64,000 bases of DNA from Hyposmocoma kahamanoa (GCF_003589595.1 NW_020654422.1:3786120-3850119), one strand, 5' to 3'; shown: positions 30,776 through 41,923, counted from the stretch's first letter. Made by a program: numbers and translations. The notes: generated from the letters alone by a model not told the origin.

Positions 30776-31397
30776 GTGGTTGTAGTACTTGGTGAACAAA
30801 GTCGAAAAAGAAAGAAGATGGAGACGGTCAACGTCCAATGACAAAAAGTCGATCAATATAATCTATAAAATCTTCTATACTAATAGTAATATGTTTCTTA
30901 TTGGTAAGTAAGTGTCAATTACTGGGTGTTCATCATACGCCTTTAAAAATAAATAAAACTTACAAACCTGCTTTTACCATAATTTCTGTAAATAATAGTA
31001 AAGGTTTTAACTTGAATTTTATGTTCTAAAAACCAGGCTAGCTGCAGCACTATTAATTACTTATTCGTAGGCTGAGAATTGGGTGATCTATAAAACAGGT
31101 TTTCTTTTCTAAACTACCGCAGGCGCCAATCACTCGCATAACATCCCTTGTATCAGTAATTGAAACAACTTACATTTTTTACGTAAATGTATGTATGTGT
31201 ACATTTTATAGTACCACAAAAACAAATATGTTCAACATTATGTTCAAAGGCGAGTTTGAATTACTGAGAGGAAAGTTAATTTCTGGGTTGGCAATAAAAA
31301 AGGATTAAAAATATGCCACGTCCACAATAATTACTCCGATAAATTACTACCTCAAATTATTTATAATAAATAAATGATGATACACAAATACTTATTG

Positions 31398-31480
31398 ACC
31401 CACCGCCTTTCAAGCACAGGGTCGTAGGTTCAAATCCGGGCTTGAACCTCGAGCTTTCGGAATTTATATGCAAAATTTAA
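31398..31480 (+). repeat. fragment of a tRNA-like SINE (same family as 61350-61603)
   Basis: It contains 'gggtcgtaggttcaaatccg', a good B box, after 'acccaccgcctttcaagc'. It is followed by a 'tttcggaatttatatg' block similar to 'ttttagaatttatgttcg' at 61410-61428. Confidence 0.45.
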
Positions 31481-31942
31481 AATAAGGTAAAAGATAACAC
31501 ACGCAAATTCTGAAATCCGAGACATTTTTCGCTCAACTATAAAGTTAATAAAAATTATTTTTGACACGCACAATTTCTAGGAATCAAGTTTTATAGAACC
31601 GTCATTACTTCTTTCGCAGTCTAGTCAATTACTTAAGGGAATAAACAGTTCCTCTCACAGTATTATTAGCAAAGGAAAAACTAGGTGCTATCATAAATCG
31701 AACACAATATTCCATTAGCTACACAGCTCAGCTTGACCTAGAAACCTATATCTGGTCCAATTAGCATACTCTAATGTAAATGGCTATGTAATTGCATGTG
31801 TGAAGCAACATATGTATAGCGGTTGTTTACTATTTTATGGGGAAATAAACTCGTGAAAAAAATCGACTGATCCATTTGAGTATATTTTAGCCTCTATTAG
31901 GTTAGTTACTATAGCAAATAAACAAATCTGGGCGGTAGCCCG

Positions 31943-32302
31943 GTATTGTATACCTTGTGACATAGTTCATCGAGGGATGTACTACCACCTTATTAATTTC
32001 TGCCGTCAAGCAGCAATTGTCGCCGACAAGTGCAATACGTGTATAATAGTTGTTTATTTTATTTATATTGTATGTATGTTAGTCCTTAAGGTATATATTA
32101 TATGGGCCATGTGGCCTGAAATAAATGTATAAATAAAATAATAATAAAAAATAAAAAAAATAAATGTAAAATGTGAGCATTACCGTGCTCCGGTTTTAAA
32201 AGGACGAGTGGGCAGGGTGCTGATGAAATTACAGGCACATGGGACTTGTCACTTTATGTCTCAGGGGCACACAGGCGGTGCCCCTCAGATCTTTGTGACT
32301 AA
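31943..32302 (+). mobile_element. SINE-A copy containing a LINE tail and cut by a TAA-flanked element
   Basis: Plus-strand SINE-A. It is interrupted at 32018-32169 by a 150 bp sequence ending in AATAAA and an A-rich run. It stops at 'ctttgtgacTAA' (32300-32302), where the GC-rich element at 32303 starts. Confidence 0.75.
32018..32169 (+). mobile_element. LINE 3'-end insertion within SINE-A
   Basis: It starts 'tgtcgccgacaagtgcaata', ends 'taaataaaataataataaa' plus an A-rich run, and lies between two SINE-A blocks that are contiguous in other copies. A related sequence is at 18889-19325. Confidence 0.55.
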
Positions 32303-32770
32303 GGCTTGATTTGTGTCGCGTAGACGCTACGCGACGCGGCGCGGGCTGCATTCAAGCAAGCAATGCAATATAATCTTTATACTCAATAAAATAAGGCAAC
32401 ATTTCATTAAACAAACAAATGAAAACGAAGATGCAGTAACCGACGGCGGGCTGCAGGGAGCTGCGGTAGGCGCACTTTATAAAATGCAATATACTATAGA
32501 ACATATTCTCCACTTAATAAATTATACATTTCTTCAAACAACAAAAAACAAAAGAGTAAAGAAGTCACTAAGCGTCGGCGACTTGTTCCGCCTCCAGCAA
32601 TGCATAGTGTAACTTAGCTTCTCAACATATCAATATTTTTTTGAAAGGCAAATTGCGTGGTAGATACAATGTAGTATAGAATTTCATATTATATATATTA
32701 AAAAGCAGCGCTGCGTCGCTCTGCGCCGCCGACCGTCACATACTGTCGTCGACGCAGCGCGGCTTTTCTC
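32303..32770 (+). mobile_element. GC-ended MITE family H, inserted at TAA
   Basis: It begins 'ggcttgatttgtgtcgcgta' then 'gacgctacgcgacgcggcgc' directly after TAA. A second copy begins at 35088, also after TAA. The first ~130 bp of the two are clearly alike ('aataaggcaacatttcatt' and 'aaaacgaag' blocks). A GC-rich palindromic segment at 32704-32765 may be the other end. The open frame 32313-32612 shows no domain. Confidence 0.5.
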
Positions 32771-32934
32771 TTTTGATTGAAGCAATATATACTTTATCCA
32801 GTAGATATCATGTTCTATATTATAATGCATATTATAAAGTCCGTCTGGCGTAGTTCGACATCTCCCACGGCCGCTTGCTGCCGTCTCTACTGTGATCGTG
32901 TTTCAGCAATTTGTAGATTATTCAAGCAAGTAAT

Positions 32935-33140
32935 ATTGCATGGATGAGAAAGTCCCGGGTTTCATTACCGGTAGAAATAATTTCGGAAATGTACTTTTCT
33001 AAAGTGTTTAGCCTAGGTGTTGTAGTATATAGGTAGTGCCACGAAGTGAATTCCGTAGCTCTTAGTTCCGGGTTCGATTCCCGGTAGAACCAATTTCGAA
33101 AATAAACTTTGCTAAAGTGGTTTTGGCCTAGGTGTTCTGG
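32935..33140 (+). repeat. two tandem SINE-G segments
   Basis: Two units each carry a B-box-like block ('tcccgggtttcattaccggt' and 'ttccgggttcgattcccggt'), then 'agaa--aatttcg-aaat' and 'gcctaggtgtt'. The second unit is better preserved. Confidence 0.55.
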
Positions 33141-33462
33141 ATTAACTTGATGAACTAAATTTAAAAAAAAGTGGATGAACTTTTCCCTGATCTGTTGTCA
33201 GACAACCACCAGTGCCCGTAGCATGACACCGCAATAAACCTATTATAGCCACATTTAGCTGTCAAATTAGATTGATAAAGCTGCTATTTTTGTTTTTCAC
33301 TATAGCGAATATGGCGAGCACCGTGACGTCACATTTTTGACACACAGCGCGCGTCTCGATCAATGGCCGCGAAACAATATCGCAGTGTCAAACATGGTCA
33401 CAGCTGATTTTAAAACATTTTGTCAGTACTTCACGGTAATTTTATCAACGTAAACATTGAAA

Positions 33463-33781
33463 GCTTTTCAAAGCTTACTGTACATCTTTTTACTCGAGCA
33501 GTCTGTGGTGTCAGTACACGAAACGAGCTTACAACAACCTACGCGTTCAATATAACAACGCGTTCAGGATGCTGATGAGGCTACCACGTCACTGCAGCGC
33601 GTCAGGAATGTTCGCTGAGGCGCGCTCAGACGGCTTTCACGCTATAATGCGAAAAAAGGCCGCCTCTTTTCTCCACCGTGCACGTGGTAGCCGCAATAGC
33701 ATCCTGAATACGCTTGTCCATAGATTTGACAGTCCTATCCTAATTCATTTGATTAGGAGGGTCATAGGACAAATTAAATAG
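33463..33781 (+). pseudogene. LINE reverse transcriptase C-terminal region
   Basis: Open from just after a TGA at 33457-33459 to a TAG at 33779-33781, 106 codons without interruption. The segments are 'KLFKAYCTSFYSSSLW', 'YTKRAYNNLRVQYNNAFRML', 'MRLPRHCSASGMFAEARSDG', 'FHAIMRKKAASFLHRARGS', 'NSILNTLVHRFDSPI'. The 'LRVQYNNAFR-L-LPR-CSASGMF' block is a familiar thumb/C-terminal signature of one group of lepidopteran non-LTR polymerases. The fingers and palm are absent: a 5' truncation. Because this piece is uninterrupted, it is younger than the other LINE relics here. Confidence 0.75.
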
Positions 33782-33938
33782 AGAATGTAAATGTAATGTG
33801 ATGTAATGTATCTAATGTAATCTGTATTATTTACCTGTAAGTACTAACATAGTGTGTTTTAAGTTCTTTTTTACTAACAATATATGGAATTTATAAGTTC
33901 TGAAATAAAAGTCTTTATTATTATTATTATTATTATTG
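33782..33938 (+). repeat. LINE 3' UTR with AATAAA and (TTA)n tail
   Basis: It follows the polymerase stop directly. It has AATAAA at 33905 and ends in seven to eight TTA units at 33915-33936. Confidence 0.75.
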
Positions 33939-34464
33939 AGCGCGACAAACGAAATAAACAGAAACAATAAAAAGAAACAGCATGCGTAGTATGACAGCAT
34001 ATCGCATGCAATATGTGATAAACATCCCCGTTACATACACTCCATAAAGCTATGTTGCCTTTATTAAAATGTTATTTTTTGTTTATTTGTTATTGAACGA
34101 TATTTTGTTTCATCGTTTTACAACGATGCAATTAAAAGGATTACAATTTTCCCGGCGATAATTAAATGACAAATACACGCATTTTCACATATCGCTATCC
34201 TTGTTCTTCAAAATGTATCATCAAATAAACAAAAGAACCAATGGCGCTAGTGCGGTATTTTACCGATTCAGTACTCACAATAAAAAAATAAAATTGTAAT
34301 AGTGACAACATTGTTATGGGAACTTTTGGATTACAACTGCTCCATGTGAGACTGAATATATGGAACTGCTGGAAATAAACTGCTTTATCGACTGCATTAT
34401 ATATGCCACAGGGATGCCTACCACATATCGTATGCGATATACCGCCATGCTACGCATGCTGGTT

Positions 34465-34660
34465 TCAAACAAGGGAACTCTCTGTACTCCTTATGAGCAC
34501 CAGAATAATGAAATCCAAACAGGGGCATTACCAGAATATCTCGGCCAAAACCACACCAGAAAAGTTCATTTTCCAAACTGGTTCTTGGAAAATGAACTTT
34601 TCTAACAAAAAATGAACGTAGTTCACTCCGCGGCACTACTCAGAACACCTAGGCTAACCG
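34465..34660 (-). repeat. two SINE-G segments joined at a perfect hairpin
   Basis: The body of SINE-G (blocks 'tatgagcaccagaataatg', 'aggggcattaccagaat') runs to 'gttcattttcc'. A 19 bp perfect inverted repeat follows at 34558-34603, then another SINE-G segment ('cactactcagaacacctagg'). The short open frames here are spurious. Confidence 0.5.
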
Positions 34661-35087
34661 CTCACGCGATATTACAAATTTTAAATCAATACACTAGAAT
34701 AAGACATTACGTTTTCATTACATGCAGGATTCATTGATATTTCCGAGTTTCGTCATTTTGTATGAAAAAAGCTGGCGGGTACGGCCGCCCAGAGACGGCC
34801 ATCTTTGAAAATAAGGCCGGTTACAAACCCATTTGTATCTGATGATTTTTATATATTTTGTGAAATGGGTGTGATTAATTTTGTGTGTAAAATAAAAGTT
34901 CACACTACGTATATAAAAGCATGTAACTAAAACTACACTCAAAATGCTAGGTAATGTGAGTTTTACGTAAACAATTTATTTGTTTTTAGTGGTGGGTGTT
35001 TTTTGTAGTGAAACTCTCGATCAGGAATAAATCACACTTTATTTTCCATTCTGTATTACTTAACTATAATTTCCACGCTCCTAAGCG

Positions 35088-35225
35088 TTGATTCACACCG
35101 CGGAGACGCTACGCGACGCGGCGCGGCGCTGTATTCAAGCGAGCAATGCAACATAAATTTTATCCTCAACAAAATAAGGCAACATTTCATTCAACAAACA
35201 CATAAAAACGAAGCTGCTTCAAGTC
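35088..35225 (+). mobile_element. MITE family H copy, partial
   Basis: It begins 'gcgttgattcacaccgcgga' after TAA (35085-35087), then 'gacgctacgcgacgcggcgc'. Similarity to 32303 is lost after about 135 bp. Confidence 0.55.
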
Positions 35226-35540
35226 AATACTGTCACCAAATACTTTCGCGCGCATACCCTGTTATACCTAGCACGAAGTTACTCAAGCATACACGTGTGC
35301 TCTCGCTCGCATACGAATACACACTCGCGCACGTAGACGTATATGAATGCATCATTTCATAATGTTATTTGTTTTAGGTTACCCAAAGTAATAAAGAAAG
35401 GGCCTATCTCTAAATCTCGCCGATGCCTTTTCAATCTTCTCTGTCTCCGTCTGTTGAACCTGACAAGCAATCCCATCTGTCTCAACAACGTAAGTGTAAA
35501 TTGGTTACTTTTTATTTAACCTTAGGAGTAAATTATTTAA

Positions 35541-35750
35541 ACTGCCTCTGTGGCCGAACGGTCACCATATGCCACGCAGAGGTTCCAGGCTCGATTCCCG
35601 GGCTGAGAGAAATATTTGTAAGGCCTACATTTATTTGTCTCGTGAATTTGGTTGTAACTTGTGATTGTTTGTGTGTGAGTCCATGGCACCCGCGACGCAA
35701 GGTTTTTCTAGTATGGGGCTATGTTGAGTGTGTGCGTTATTATTATTATA
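35541..35750 (+). mobile_element. tRNA-derived SINE-D copy, full length
   Basis: Plus-strand copy: A box 'tggccgaacgg', B box within 'ggctcgattcccggg', then 'gagaaatatttgt', 'tggcacccgcgac', 'tatggggctatgttgagtgt' and a TTA-rich 3' end. Confidence 0.85.
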
Positions 35751-36091
35751 CTTTTATGCGATATTATTAAATAGATTAATATGATATTTTACAAATCTAC
35801 ACAAGAACTGGCATTTATTCAATGAAAGATAAAATCATACCCTTTTTTAAAAAAATCTGAAAATTTTGCGGTTGGAACGCACATGTTCTCCAGGACTACA
35901 CCACTATAGACGACATTCGACATCAAACTCTTGGTACACCAAGGTCTCTCTTAGCAGCAATGCCGGCCCTGAACCAGCTAATGCTCTTCTAGCGGAAGGT
36001 GGGCTGGTTAGACAGTTCGATTTTTTTAAGTTAGGCCATTTGGCTCACGTACAGTGGCCCCAGCGTGCCGGCGTTAGTATGTAATGGTCCC

Positions 36092-36135
36092 ATTCGTAAA
36101 TTACAATGGACCATTGCCCATCGTAATTTACGAAT
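36092..36135. repeat. hairpin, 18 bp arms
   Basis: Arms 36092-36109 and 36118-36135 pair at 17 of 18 positions around an 8-base loop; the core is 'attcgtaaattac'. Confidence 0.75.
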
Positions 36136-36578
36136 AGTGTGGAACTTGATAAACGAGAGTGTGAATACAAAGTGTTCCGTGTAGGGATTAATGAATTTTG
36201 TTACTGAAAGAAAAAAAAAATGTATCATTAAAACGTGTTTATTTCCAGATTTTTTGTGTTTCTTGGGCCATTTTTGTACAATAAATTAAACGCCAAATTA
36301 GCCATATATCATTTTTGTTACATAAAGGTTAAGAAAGTTCTCCAAGAATTCCTTCAAAATATGTCTACGATGATACAGAGAATTATTAATTATTCCAAAA
36401 TAAATGTTGTCTAATAGGTATATGATTCGCGTATAAAGTATATGATATGCATTTTATTGTTTAATTATTTTTTTGTTTATAATGTAATCATATATCTATA
36501 TAGTCTTTAGTTATTCATTTGTACAATAATTTGTTCAATAAACAATTTTATTTATTATTATTATTAATGTAATCCGCT

Positions 36579-36847
36579 AATACTGCCCTGATAAGCCGAG
36601 AAGCGCTATTTCAATCTGAGAAAGTTTTGGGAAAATCGACTTTTTGTAAATTGCATTTTATGTAATTGTATTTTATTTAAAAATATATCTTAGTGGTTTT
36701 TTAAATATTTTAAGTTAGATAGCGCTATTTCTATTATACCATTATATGCGAAATTATTATAGCTATGGAATGGTATAAAAAAAACTAAAAAACTAAAAAC
36801 TAAAAGTATCTCAGAGATAGCGCCTTTCGGCTTAGCAGGGCAGAATA
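36579..36847. mobile_element. ~269 bp MITE with ~45 bp inverted ends
   Basis: Left end 'actgccctgataagccgaga' then 'agcgctatttc'. The right end in reverse complement reads 'tctgccctgctaagccgaaa' then 'ggcgctatctc'. Both arms run on into 'tgaga-a-tttt'. The interior repeats a short 'tagcgctatttc' block. No open frame. Target duplication unclear, possibly TA. Confidence 0.7.
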
Positions 36848-38287
36848 GTGGTCGTAATAAATGTATTGGTACTGAGTGGTGCTACTGTATTGCTTGTTTT
36901 GATTATTTACCTCATCTATCCTCACTTCATCCATCACCGTGCTTGGTATACCTACTACCGTCGAGCAAACAGTGCTTATGATCAAAGAACATTCACACAT
37001 TTTTCCCAGACAAAGCTAATGGAAAATCGGACTATTTAAGGTATTTAAATGAATTTTGTAAGTAAAATATCACTCAAACACACCTATTCAATATAGGTTG
37101 TATTAAAACCATGTTTAGGTCGTTACATTGTGAATTTGGGTAGGATTCATCAATTTTCTTCCTCGCGACTTGCAGTTGTTTTACGTCATTTTCGCAAATT
37201 TTCCACGAATTCCGCCACTACCCGTGACTGTTTCTAATTTAAAAAAAAACACATTTTTATATCATTCTAGTTTTATTCGATATGTATTTAAATGCTCGTC
37301 ACCTTTAAATATATTTTATTTCGTAATAAAATGAATATATAAAGTGGTTAAGACGGTTAAGAGAAAGTTAAGTTAAAGCGTAAAATACTATGAAAGTTTC
37401 TCAGAATTAGAGCCGCCGTCCACTTTAGCTCTGTTCTTGATTCTGCGTAAACAGGTACAACTAAATATTCAATCGAAAACGTCGCCATCTGTTCAAATTC
37501 TGAATTTGTACAATTCGTTATTTATTAGCAGTTAGTACAAAAATGTGTTTGGCATGTCACCATTAAGCACGTTAAGATTGCGTTACGTTCTTCTTTACAA
37601 GAAATATAGTAATTATAATATACACATTCTATTACACATACACAAGCAGATATCTACACAGCAAATACACAACACACACATACTTTAATTTATCCCCAGA
37701 GGGCGCCCCTTAGCAATACTTGAAATTTGTGTGCGGAGCGCCTAAACAAGGAAACAACCGTTGCGCGGTTTGGTGTAAACAGCCGACACGCGCCGGTTTT
37801 TATTAGGAAATTAAAGTTTAATTATTAAGTGTTACTTTACAACTTACAACTTACTTTAATTGTACGCATAATTCATTAACTTTCGATTAACGTAAAAAAG
37901 TGATATGATGTATGTGTGTGCGATGTGAAATAAAAATGTGACGTCCTTAATACACTAGTGAGAATGGGAGTTAAGTCGTTTTGATAGCTGATTTTCAGGT
38001 ATTTATATCGTATTTCATATTGTGTTAGTATCTGATAGGTAGATTAGATAGCTTTTTACTACTGTTGTTAATATTTCCAGTAAAAAGCTACTAAATCACG
38101 AGATAATAATTATCAAAGTACAAGAGAATTATCACAACGTCTTTATTATATGTAATAATGATGTATTATTTTTCCATCGTATTTTTGTATTATTTTTCGC
38201 GAAATAGCCAGAAGTTTACAAAATAAGTGAAAGTAACGTTTCTTTGTCAGAATCCATCGTGTAACTGAGTCGAAAGATAAAACATCA
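36848..38287. other. no gene recognised
   Basis: AT-rich apart from a GC-richer patch at 37690-37800. No frame or repeat was assigned; the left boundary of the GC-rich element ending at 38411 may lie in here. Confidence 0.35.
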
Positions 38288-38411
38288 CTAAAAATTTGGT
38301 CGCACTTCAGCAGCGCGACAGTCGCCCGGCCACCGCGCGGTTGCAGCGCGACCGCCGCGCGGCTGCAGCGCTGCTGCAGCGCGGCTAACAGCGGCTAATT
38401 TGAACGCGCCC
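38288..38411 (-). mobile_element. GC-rich Harbinger-like terminus (same family as 6296)
   Basis: Reverse orientation of the 6296 terminus: '...gctaatttgaacgcgccc' followed by TTA at 38412-38414. Inside are the same 'gcagcgctgctgcagcgcgg' and 'ccgcgcgg' palindromic blocks. SINE-A sequence resumes immediately after TTA, so it too interrupts a SINE-A. Confidence 0.6.
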
Positions 38412-38414
38412 TTA

Positions 38415-38513
38415 TACCTCTGAGTGACACTGCAACTGTCATGGATAGGCATGTCGATTATTGTCCGACGCACGACTTGTTCGTCCCATCGCTTATATCA
38501 TAAAAAAAAAAAA
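38415..38513 (+). mobile_element. SINE-A copy, 3' part
   Basis: From 'tacctctgagtgacactgca' to the A-tail at 38501-38513. The 5' part was not found on the other side of the GC-rich element. Confidence 0.75.
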
Positions 38514-39062
38514 CAGTATACACGGTGTCTCATGGCTATAGGGCACAGAGGTGAAATATTTTAAATATAGTACACTGTAAATGTTACTTATCAAAAGGTA
38601 ATAGTAATGTCAATGACTGCAATCTATTAACATATGTACACTAGGACCTACGTCTTGATCTTTATCGCTTCGCATTCTACTTCATTGATGGAGCGATAAC
38701 AGATAGGGGTACGCGTGCTCTGTTTTGCATTGCTCATGAAAGCATAAACTTTAATTGCCATTTAATTTTTAAATATCTCATATTTCTGTTATTTTTTTCA
38801 AAACCTGCATTTTGAATCGTGTTGCACTGCATGTAAGCATATTTTAAACTGAACGTGGTTCTCGGGAGATAGTAGGACACAACTGACGCTATTAGTACCA
38901 TTTCAAACCACACTCAATCTGCTATCATCGCATTTCTCAAGCAATACGTCATAATCATATCTATCGATTTATAAAATATTCGACTTATGATTCATTTACT
39001 ATATCAGAGAAAATCATGTTTGAAATCAAAGCCGAAACGACTTCAAATGAGTAATAATAATG
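38514..39062. other. no gene recognised
   Basis: AT-rich; nothing seen. Confidence 0.3.
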
Positions 39063-39185
39063 AATTTTCTGAATTGGTTCTGGTCTGGGCGTTCTGGGAA
39101 GTGCCTTAGAGCGAATTCCGTTGCTCTGGTACTCTTAGTACAGGAGGTTCCCTAGTTTGAGACCAGGCAGTTGGTGTAGTTGGCT
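39063..39185 (+). repeat. SINE-G fragment
   Basis: Plus-strand body of SINE-G: 'attggttctggtctgggcgt', 'gtgccttagagcgaattccg', then 'tactcttagtacagg'. Confidence 0.45.
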
Positions 39186-39951
39186 GGCACACTATTATTT
39201 AAAGAAACAATGCACATACTATGTTTTTAAATGACTCCGTAAACAATTTTATACCATCTTAAATACAAAATTCATACAACCAAGGAGTCCTAAGATGTAC
39301 GACTCTATTAGTTGAGACTCCTGTTTCTCACAAACATTAATATTTAAGCTCTGTTCTATTTACTACTTTTTAACAATTCGTAGTGGGAGAAAATAATTAT
39401 ATTATTACATAAATAAGCTTGCAATATTTGTGTCATCTAAAATAACGGAAGGTCTTACATTCATATAATTGATCCTTTCGATTAGCATCATAAAATTAGA
39501 GGTTTTTTTCATATTTAGTCGGTTCCTCGCCCCGTTCCTGTACATTGCTCTGGTTCCTGGCCCCTCATTTTCAAATTTTGAATCGTTGTTTAATTCCCTT
39601 GTATTGTCATTCTCACTTTGTTTCGCTCTGTCTTCACTCTCTGCTTAATATCTGATGCGAGCATTTCTGCTCGTCTTGACCGCTAATTTTGATCGGTTTA
39701 CCAATTTCCATTTTAAATCATGTGCCTATTTAATACCACTAAAATCTAGTAATATTTGTAAAATAAGGCCCGTTAAGTTTACTGTCTCACAATTTATAGT
39801 ATTTAAGTAGAGACTGTTTTTAATATTGTAATTGTTTTTTTACACCGTTTTTTTGTTCAGCCCTTTTGTTCACCTTCATCGTATACGATAAATTTATATG
39901 ACCGAGTAATCTATTTTATTGCTCCGTATTGGCCTTTTAGAAACCTTTTCA

Positions 39952-40108
39952 TCCTTGTGAAAGAATTCGTCCAGGAAAGTACTGTCACCATACCTATTTC
40001 TGCCGCCAAGCAGTAAAGCGAGTAGAGTAGAGTTCTGAGTGGCATTACAACTGTTATGAACGTGTCGCTTACGGCTTGTTCATCTCGCCACTTGGTATGT
40101 AAAAAAAA
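39952..40108 (+). mobile_element. SINE-A copy with internal deletion
   Basis: The 5' third ('ccttgtgaaagaattcgtcc' to 'gccaagcagtaa') is joined directly to the 3' end ('gttctgagtggcattacaac' to the A-tail), losing about 150 bp. Confidence 0.75.
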
Positions 40109-40526
40109 TTGAATGCAGTATTATTTACTTTTAAAAATAAAATAATCTATGTATGAAGAAAATACCTTATCTACAATCTTTAAAGTACTTTTCCCCCGTG
40201 TCCCATAGCCGTGAGACGCCCTGTATGATATGCCACGTTGCGAAACGCGTGAAAACTAAAGTTCGTTACCCACCGTACCGAAATCGCAACGAAAAACCCG
40301 GGAGTAATTGTTTCTCAATTCTACGAACGCCTACCCACAAAATCTGAAAAGTGTTACAAACGATAAAATGTTTTATAGCCGACTGAAATTCCGTATATTG
40401 GATAATGAATTTTACAGAGTTGACGAATTTCTCTTGAAGAAATTGTAATTTTATTTTTATTTGAGGTCGTCGTATTTTTACAAGGTTTTGTATTTATTTA
40501 TAATTGTAATTTGCTATTTTGTTTTA

Positions 40527-40676
40527 TTTTTAACCATCTTCAAAAAAGGAGGAGGTACTCAATTCGCCTGTATTTTTTTTTAGTTTTTGTCTTTTTTATT
40601 ACAAATGGGAAACCTCAGTAGTGGTCTCTTCAAATTTAAAGAAAACATTCCGCTCCCCGTAAATCGATTTTTTTTA
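40527..40676 (+). repeat. repeat family E copy cut by SINE-D
   Basis: It starts 'aaccatcttcaaaaaaggag', includes 'attccgctccccgtaaatcg', and stops where the SINE-D at 40677 begins. Confidence 0.6.
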
Positions 40677-40892
40677 AATAACGCACAAACTCAACGTGGC
40701 CCTCATTAGGGAAACCCTGTGTTGCGAGATGGTTGCGATTGCCATGGACACACACATAGACAACCACAAATTACACCCAAACTCACGACAGAAATAAATG
40801 TAGGCCATACAAATATTTCTCCCGGCCCTCGAATCGTATCTGGCACCTTTGCGTGGCAGTCCGGCATGGTAACGTTCAGCCACAGACGCAGG
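40677..40892 (-). mobile_element. tRNA-derived SINE-D copy, full length
   Basis: Minus-strand copy whose tail side abuts the family E fragment. B-box region around 40830 is worn ('cgaatcgtatctggc'). Open frames on both strands are spurious. Confidence 0.8.
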
Positions 40893-41528
40893 CATTTCAA
40901 TCAAATTAACAACCTGTATATAAGTTAAAATAATTTCGAGGATTCATAGAAACAGAAATGTACGGACAACAGCACATCAGACTACACATTTTTGTTCGAA
41001 AATCGACTCCAGTGCAACGTAACAAGATACGTCAATGTGTAGCTTGATGTGCTGTTGACTGTACATAAATATAACAGATATTTAAAAACTCATGTCCGCT
41101 CTTTCTTTCCCTCACAGCTTAGCCTAGTGTTTCAATTTGTTGCGATAGATATGAATTTAATTTATGATTAAACGCCTTCTGAGTGTTATAAACTGAGATT
41201 GGAAAAGGAAGAGCGTATTTGCTTAAACTTTGGTAATTACCGTACAACGGACCGTAGATCCCTTTGAAATTCCTGAATATTTAAAAGTAGAAGGCCAAAA
41301 ATTAAAACAAAAAGTTGATTTCGACCCACGTTACAATATATTCATAACGGTATCTGAAAAAAAATATTAAAATATCTTAAAAAAATTGTAAGTTTTTCCA
41401 CTCACACTTCTTTCGTAAACATTTAACATAATTTACAACATTCACAAGATACACAGAAAAACACAAAAGAGGACATGTTTTACAAAAGAAAACAAAGTAA
41501 GAAAAATAATCAAAGCCAGACATGTTAA

Positions 41529-41765
41529 CCCGTACAATGCGAGGTTCTTCACGTTTTTATCAGCGAGGTGACACCCGAGGAACGCGCTCGGGACATCTCG
41601 GAATGTGTGATAAAGTGCTGCGACGCTCAAGTCTTTACCGTCTCAAGAATGCTCGACTTTGCACTTAACTGCATACGTAATTCGATGGAGACAAAGAGAA
41701 CTTTTGAAGAAAAGGCAAAAGGCCATTCGTTTTTCAAATGGTGGCCCTTTGTCTTCTTACACTGA
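41529..41765 (+). CDS. possible terminal exon or small pseudogene, function unknown
   Basis: Open from just after TAA (41526-41528) to TGA at 41763-41765, 78 codons. The translation has balanced composition: 'SEVTPEERARDISECVIKCC', 'DAQVFTVSRMLDFALNCIRN', 'SMETKRTFEEKAKGHSF'. It has four cysteines and a charged, helix-friendly middle, unlike the low-complexity frames nearby. An AATAAA lies 10 bases after the stop (41776-41781), followed by an A-rich run. A possible splice acceptor AG is at 41542-41543, though it lacks a strong pyrimidine tract. No start Met occurs early in the frame. It could be the last exon of a gene, a processed pseudogene, or chance. I do not recognise the protein. Confidence 0.25.
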   Translation, partial: PVQCEVLHVFISEVTPEERARDISECVIKCCDAQVFTVSRMLDFALNCIRNSMETKRTFEEKAKGHSFFKWWPFVFLH

Positions 41766-41923
41766 TTTTAATCACAAAATAAAAGAAAAAAAGTATCAAT
41801 AATGCATCAATTATGAAGTTCTACTTCGTCTTCTTAACGTATCGATGGCATATATTATAATGCTTGCCATCATCGTGAAAGGATTTGCCAATTGGCGTAA
41901 GTAACTCGCCGATTGTTGCCGTG

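Noticed and set aside
32313..32612. 99-codon frame as a transposase or host gene
   Set aside because: It lies inside the family H element, lacks any domain, and its related copy at 35.1 kb does not keep the frame.
33300..33460. CRE-like 'gtgacgtcac' as a promoter
   Set aside because: A single 10-base palindrome without other core promoter support, directly upstream of a LINE fragment.
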